Shown here: piece after piece, positions 59,307 through 64,000 of the stretch
How positions within the stretch are numbered: position 1 is the stretch's first letter
Layout of the letters: the number at the start of each line of letters is the position of its first letter
NCBI GenBank assembly: GCA_001179505.1
Contig: CDMY01000098.1
Span: 93,553-157,552 of the forward strand
Length of the DNA stretch: 64,000 nucleotides
Direction of reading: 5' to 3'
From: Vitrella brassicaformis
Lineage: Eukaryota > Sar > Vitrellaceae
Translations under genes and position numbers: made by a program
Notes under the pieces: generated by a model
What the model was told of the DNA's origin: nothing
The model's database searches: none
The model's input: only the letters and a program-made list of their open reading frames with translations

Positions 59307-59997
59307 TCACCCTTCGTGTCGAGAACGTTGGCGAGACGCCTTCTCCCTGATGTAGTCGGAGTACTCCACTATGATGTCAGCTGACCGGTCTCGACTGCGG
59401 AGCCAGCGGTCGTAGCGGCGTTGTGCCTCTTCGGATACTGACGGATGGCATGTCACAGACAGACAGACAGACACATTCAGATGGTCACACACACGCTCGC
59501 TCATTGGTTGTGTGTGTGGGGTCGGGTTCTTACCGGGTTTCGGCATTCGCCGTCCCTCCAGACGCACGACGAATGGGTCCTTCCGGCTGAGTCCCCTGCA
59601 CACACACACATACACACAGACAGACACATCACGGAGGGCGAGATGAACACAGACAGGCAGCATCCGAAAGGTGCGCGACCGGCGTGTCGGTGAGCGTGTC
59701 GGTGACCACGTAGCAGTACCTGTTTCCACAGACGTCCACGATGCGCTGTGTGTCTTTCGCGTCTTCACAGTTCATCAGTTCACCGCCAGAGCAGTAGACC
59801 AAAAGGAACCCCTTGACGTCGGAAATGGTGTCGAAGGCCACGAGCAAGAGCGGGTCCGTGGTTTTTGTCGTCGTACACGAACTGGAAGTACCGAAAGATT
59901 CCTTTCCAACTTGACTTTCCTTCCCAACTTGACAACAATTCGAGATATCCGACGTCGTTGGCAGGGCTGGGCCGATTGTCACGCCCACACACGCCAC
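59307..59997 (-). CDS. Small uncharacterised protein, one frame break
   Basis: Blocks in order: DVGYLELLSSWEGKSSWKGIFRYFQFVYDDK, then (frame +1) TTDPLLLVAFDTISDVKGFLLVYCSGGELMNCEDAKDTQRIVDVCGN, then LSRKDPFVVRLEGRRMPKP, and VSEEAQRRYDRWLRSRDRSADIIVEYSDYIREKASRQ ending HEG-stop (59307). The first two belong together only if the T5 run (A5 on the coding strand) at 59862-59866 is one base too long. No ATG is visible in the first block, whose upstream edge abuts the stop of the next minus-strand gene (60009), so the 5' end is unresolved. Not recognised. Confidence 0.45.
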
Positions 59998-60008
59998 ACT
60001 CAGCTCAG

Positions 60009-60691
60009 CTAGCTGATGGTGCCGCCCACAATGCTGTCACAGAAACAAGGCCCCGAGGGCGTCATGAAGCGATGATCCTGCACACACACACACACACATG
60101 GACTGTGCCCACACAGCTGTAGTGCACTGCATTGGTTGTGTCGCGTGCCTTGTAGAGAGCGATTTTGTCTGGTGAGGTGCGGAAGTCGGGCTGCACCTTG
60201 CTGAAGGGATTCTTCTTGTCATTCAACACCTGTAGCCACGACATCGATCAGATCGACGGCATCCATGCCATGCGAGTGTGTGTGAGTGTGTCCAACCATG
60301 ACCCACCTCGTCAGGCTCGCCTTCAAGGCCCTCCCACGAATGCGGCCCGATCTGATCAAACAAGGCACACACACACAGACACACAGGCAGGATGTGTGTG
60401 TGTGTGTGTGTGTGTCGGCCATCCTCTCTGACGCACCTTGGCCTCTGGCGGCGGCCGGATCAGCTCTGTGTTGCTCTTGTCGGCAGACGACGCACACAAG
60501 ACCTGCACACACACACACACACACAAACATACATCCAAACAGGTGTCTGTCATCGGCAGACAGAGGGAGGAGCACCGCCGACAGACGCTCACCATGCCGT
60601 GTGACGGGAAGCCCTTGAGGTTCTTGGCCTTTAGATTGCACAGCACAACCACCTGCACACACAGACACAGACACACACGCAGACACACAGA

Positions 60692-60726
<35 letters not shown>

Positions 60727-62080
60727 TGGTTGTGCTGTGTGCTGTGCTGTGCTGTGCTGTGTTTGCCTTTGCGTCTTGCATCTGTTGGATGGGCACGTAG
60801 GGCACCAGCCCCGATGCGATCTGACGCGGCTTCTCCTCGCCTATGTCAATCTCCTCGCAGTAAAGCCTACACGCGTAGCGACACTCATGTGCACACGCGT
60901 GGCGTGGTGTGATTGCCTTCCTGTGTGTGTGTGTGTGGGTGTCTGTCTGTGCGCTGCGCTCACTTGTCTGCCTCCGGGTGCTGCCAGACTTTGGTGATCT
61001 TCCCAACGCGCACATCGAGTCGCGTCACGTCCTCAACCGGCCGCTCGGGAGCTGTCACGTCACGAGCACACCGTCACGTCACACGCAATCCAATCAAAAC
61101 ACACAGACACCGACCGATACAGCAGGCGCATAGCATCACGGACGCAGCACAAGGTGGATGGGTGGACAGACAGTCGGATGTGCTACCTTTGTTGTCGGCC
61201 CTCTGTTTCTTCTTATCCTCTTTGGCGGCCTTCTTGGCCTTAACACACACACACACACACACACACACACGGCGTGACACACAGGAGAATGGACCAGATG
61301 AGATGCGCTCACTCACCTTGGCTTTGTCCTGGTCCGCCACGCCATTGACCATCGCGTCTTTGCTCTTGTCCGCACCAGCAGCTGCATTAGCATTGGCCGA
61401 TCCAGCAGCAGCAGGCACCTTCCTGACACACAAACGGACAGACAGCACCTTCCTTCTTGTCCAGCACAAGGCTCACTTACGGGGTCGGTGTGGATGTCGA
61501 CAGAGGTGAGGTGGCCGACTGCCTTGGATATGCCGGGCAGGTGCTGGATGTGGTCGAACCACCGCGTCACATTGCAGTGCGCCAAGCGCTCCTCGGCACT
61601 TGCACCCACCTGAATGAACCACATCCATCCAACCTGCCGCAGAGATAGGCATGTGTGACTGTGTGTGTGTACCATACCATCCACTGGTGGACAGCGGGGT
61701 AGGTGGCGAGGTCTGCGAGTGTGACGTTGTCGGCCGCCATGAAGGGATACACCCCCTGCCAAAGGTGTAGACTCTGTATCCCGGCCATGATGTGTGTCCA
61801 CTTCATGGAGAGAATCCTCCACGAAGTGTGTTCAAGTTTGCAACCGACGTAAATGCACAGAGCCAAGTGTGTTGTTCCGCGTCTGCAAATGGCCATTCAG
61901 CGTCTGATACACACACCCACACCCACACACCCACACACACAAGAGAGAGAGAGAGGTGTTAGTACTGTCTGACGAGATACGTCTTTCTTTCGTGTGTTAT
62001 GTTTATATCATCATGGCGGCTGCATCAGGGACGGCATAGTCCCGCTGGGCAAGGAAGGACAACCACTGGTCGATCTCTGC
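60009..62080 (-). CDS. tRip/AIMP1-like protein: GST-like plus EMAPII-like tRNA-binding domain
   Basis: Two-domain tRNA-binding protein. An N-terminal GST-C-like region (AEIDQWLSFLAQRDYA-TLNGHLQTR..FMAADNVTLADLATYPAVHQWM..RLAHCNVTRWFDHIQHLPG) is followed by an Ala/Lys-rich linker (ADKSKDAMVNG.., KKAAKEDKKKQRADNKG). The C-terminal EMAPII/Arc1p-type OB domain reads [92 protein letters not shown] and HRFMTPSGPCFCDSIVGGTIS-stop (60009). This is the architecture of apicomplexan tRip and of AIMP1/p43 plus a GST module, which dock onto aminoacyl-tRNA synthetases and bind tRNA without acylating it. About ten exons with TG-rich introns. The first exon, upstream of 62080, is not identified. Confidence 0.87.
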
Positions 62081-62265
62081 CTGCATCCACCACACACACA
62101 GAGGGAGTGACTCACACAGACACACAGACGCCGATCGAGCGTGCGTTTACGGAGTAGGGACGATAGGATTCGCGAGCGAAATGGGATTGGGAAAATTCGC
62201 TGGGACAGGCGCGTGACGGCGTTTTCGTGTTGCTTCCGACACGAGCGAGCCACCTTATCATCCTT

Positions 62266-63969
62266 ATGTCAGGCGTCAAGTGGTAGGCACGGCGCTAGCA
62301 CGGCGCTGCCATATCCATCCACGTATGTATCCTTTCTGCGTGTGTGTGTGCGTGTGTGCGTGTGCGTGCGCCAAGGTCCTTGCCGTGGATCCAGTCTTTC
62401 GACAACTTCATCAATGACTGCGCAAAGCCCGTGATCGAATGCCTCGGGTTCGTGCTGCAAGTTCTGGATTGGCTCCGCGGACTCGTGCTGCAAGGCATCG
62501 GTTGGTTCCTCGTCACTTTCATCATCAATCCCTTCATCGGAGCCTTCTTTTTCGGGCTGAACATCGTGGGTACCGTGATGGTCGCCGTGACCACCTTGGT
62601 GAATGTGATCGTCCTGCTCGGCTGGATCTTCTGCATCGCGGCACTATTCATCGCCTACCTGATAGTGGGCTGTTGTGTAAGAGTCGCCTTCCGCAATTGC
62701 GTGCAAGACACCTTCACGGCGGCGGAGGTCATCTTGTTGCACTTCGCCGCCTTGACGGACCCCGTCCCTCTGCCGCCGCTGGGCTGGGTGGACCGCGTGC
62801 GACATCTCTTGGTGGGAGTCAGGAATGCAGTGTCAGACGGCGGCGGCATAGACAGCTTGCTCGCGATGGCCCTGCAGCTGCTCAAGGACTATCCTCGGCA
62901 TTGTATCGTGTGCGCATGGGAGGCCTTGTTGCCTGGCTTGCCGTTTCGCCCGTTTCGATGGATGCCACGTTGCCTCACGTGGTTGGCCTTCCGCGACAGT
63001 AGCTCACCAAACCCCCTCGACGGCGCGCCAGGGTACAAACACGCACACAGGCAGGTTGGTTTCACGCGTGCATGTTTGTGTATGCAGCTTTGAGAAAGAA
63101 ACGTGGATCTATGTGAACGGCATATGCTCGAACGGATGGATCGCTGAGCTCAACGGGAAGCGGCTGCAGGAGCTCTTCTGTAAACGTCCTATCACCGTCA
63201 TCCACAACCCTACTGACAGTGTTTGGGTCGATGTGCTGGAGACCTTTGTGGGCAAGCTGAAGCTGTTTTCGTGGTGGCAGGTGGAGCCGGAAAAGACGCT
63301 TAGGAAAGCGGTGGAGGAGGCGCTGCTCAAATCGGGGGATGCGCTGCTCAAATCGGGGGATGCGCTGCTCGATACGGGGAAGATCAGGGTGGTGCTGATA
63401 GCGCATTCGCAAGGGACCATCATTGCCAACAATGTGGTACATCAGATCGCTGACAGTGTGGCCAACGCCAAGGCCAACGACGAGAAAATGAAGAAAATGA
63501 AGAAGGGCCTGAGCAAGTTGGAGGTGAGCAGTTAGAAGCAGCCGTACATGACCGTCCAGAGCGTTATGTTGAGCCGGCCGGTGTCGTGTGCAGGTGTATC
63601 TGTTTGCGGATTGCGCTCATCACGTAGATGTGGATCTTTTGAAAAGCCTGAACGTCCACATGGAGAGCATCTGCAACGAGCGCGATCCAGGTCAGCCTGC
63701 CTTGTGTATGCACACACACAACCTTGACATGTCACTTGTGTTTGAATGCATGCTTACAGTACCGTATCTTGGGAGCACTGTACCCAGTGAAGGGACAATG
63801 GAGCGACGTAAATGGAAAAGTGGTCAATGACCGCCCGAAACACCCGATTGTCCAACCTGACAAGCGAGGCCATTTCCTCAACACGCACTACCTCGACAAC
63901 TTCCGTCGCGAGTACCGGGACTCACGGCTGCACAATTATGAGACACTACCCACTCGTAATTGGGACTAA
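62266..63969 (+). CDS. Membrane-anchored alpha/beta-hydrolase (lipase-like)
   Basis: Likely start MSGVKW (62266), spliced to SLPWIQSFDNFINDCAKPVIE. The first large exon has three or four long hydrophobic segments (LVLQGIGWFLVTFIINPFIGAFFFGLNIVGTVMVAVTTLVNVIVLLGWIFCIAALFIAYLIVG). The second domain is hydrolase-like: TWIYVNGICSNGWIAELNGKRL, PITVIHNPTDSVWVDVLE, and a nucleophile elbow VVLIAHSQGTIIAN (GxSxG form HSQG). The end reads YRILGALYPVKG..NTHYLDNFRREYRDSRLHNYETLPTRNWD-stop (63969). ALLKSGD repeats arise from a 21-bp tandem repeat at about 63330-63380. The last intron needs a 1-nt phase adjustment. A lipase or esterase on a membrane is the most likely role; Asp and His of the triad are not placed with confidence (FADCAHHVD is a candidate). 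Confidence 0.72.
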
Positions 63970-64000
63970 CTAGTCTCTCTTTTTCACGTTTATTTGGTGA

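Noticed and set aside
1-64000. Ribosomal RNA or tRNA genes
   Set aside because: I looked for T-loop (GGTTCGA-type) and rRNA core motifs in the non-coding stretches and saw none. A covariance-model search would be decisive.
1-64000. Autonomous transposons or retroelements
   Set aside because: No reverse transcriptase, integrase or transposase motif was seen on either strand; the repeats found are short and non-coding.

Overview
This is nuclear DNA from a protist-type eukaryote. It is split by many spliceosomal introns, mostly about 55-120 bp, with GT..AG ends and (TG)n, (TCTG)n and (ATGG)n tracts on the coding strand. Three runs of exactly 300 N and poly-C edges mark a draft assembly. A PAP/fibrillin with a signal peptide plus a transit-like N-terminus (secondary plastid), a GST-like + EMAPII-like protein resembling apicomplexan tRip, and the intron style suggest an alveolate alga. 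A chromerid such as Vitrella is my best guess; this is inference, not a database match.

Layout. 1-8.6 kb: a partial membrane-protein gene and a divergent small gene, an insulinase-like M16 peptidase gene with several breaks, a 99-residue two-helix membrane protein and a plastid fibrillin, mostly on the minus strand. 8.7-20 kb: kelch protein (+), large coiled-coil protein (-), TLDc protein (+). 21-24.7 kb: an uncharacterised gene (-) whose 3' part is repeated on the other side of a gap. 24.7-37 kb: multi-span membrane protein (-), Bax inhibitor-1 (+), an inverted truncated copy of the M16/small membrane gene pair, ABCG half-transporter (-), EF-hand protein (+). 37-51 kb: mitochondrial-looking protein (+), arylsulfotransferase-like secreted protein (-), very large coiled-coil protein (+). 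52-64 kb: a small secreted protein (-), poorly resolved plus-strand genes around a gap, a chimeric second copy of the 23-kb gene, a small gene (-), the tRip/AIMP1-like protein (-) and a membrane-anchored alpha/beta hydrolase (+).

Genes alternate strands in head-to-head pairs with 14 to about 290 bp between start codons, so shared bidirectional promoters are likely. They do not form one pathway: they are housekeeping, trafficking, plastid and signalling genes. The most notable points are an inverted segmental duplication (5.4-6.8 kb against 28.7-30.0 kb), an uncharacterised gene family duplicated at 22-24 kb and 57 kb, and reading-frame breaks in several otherwise convincing genes, which may be genuine decay or draft errors.
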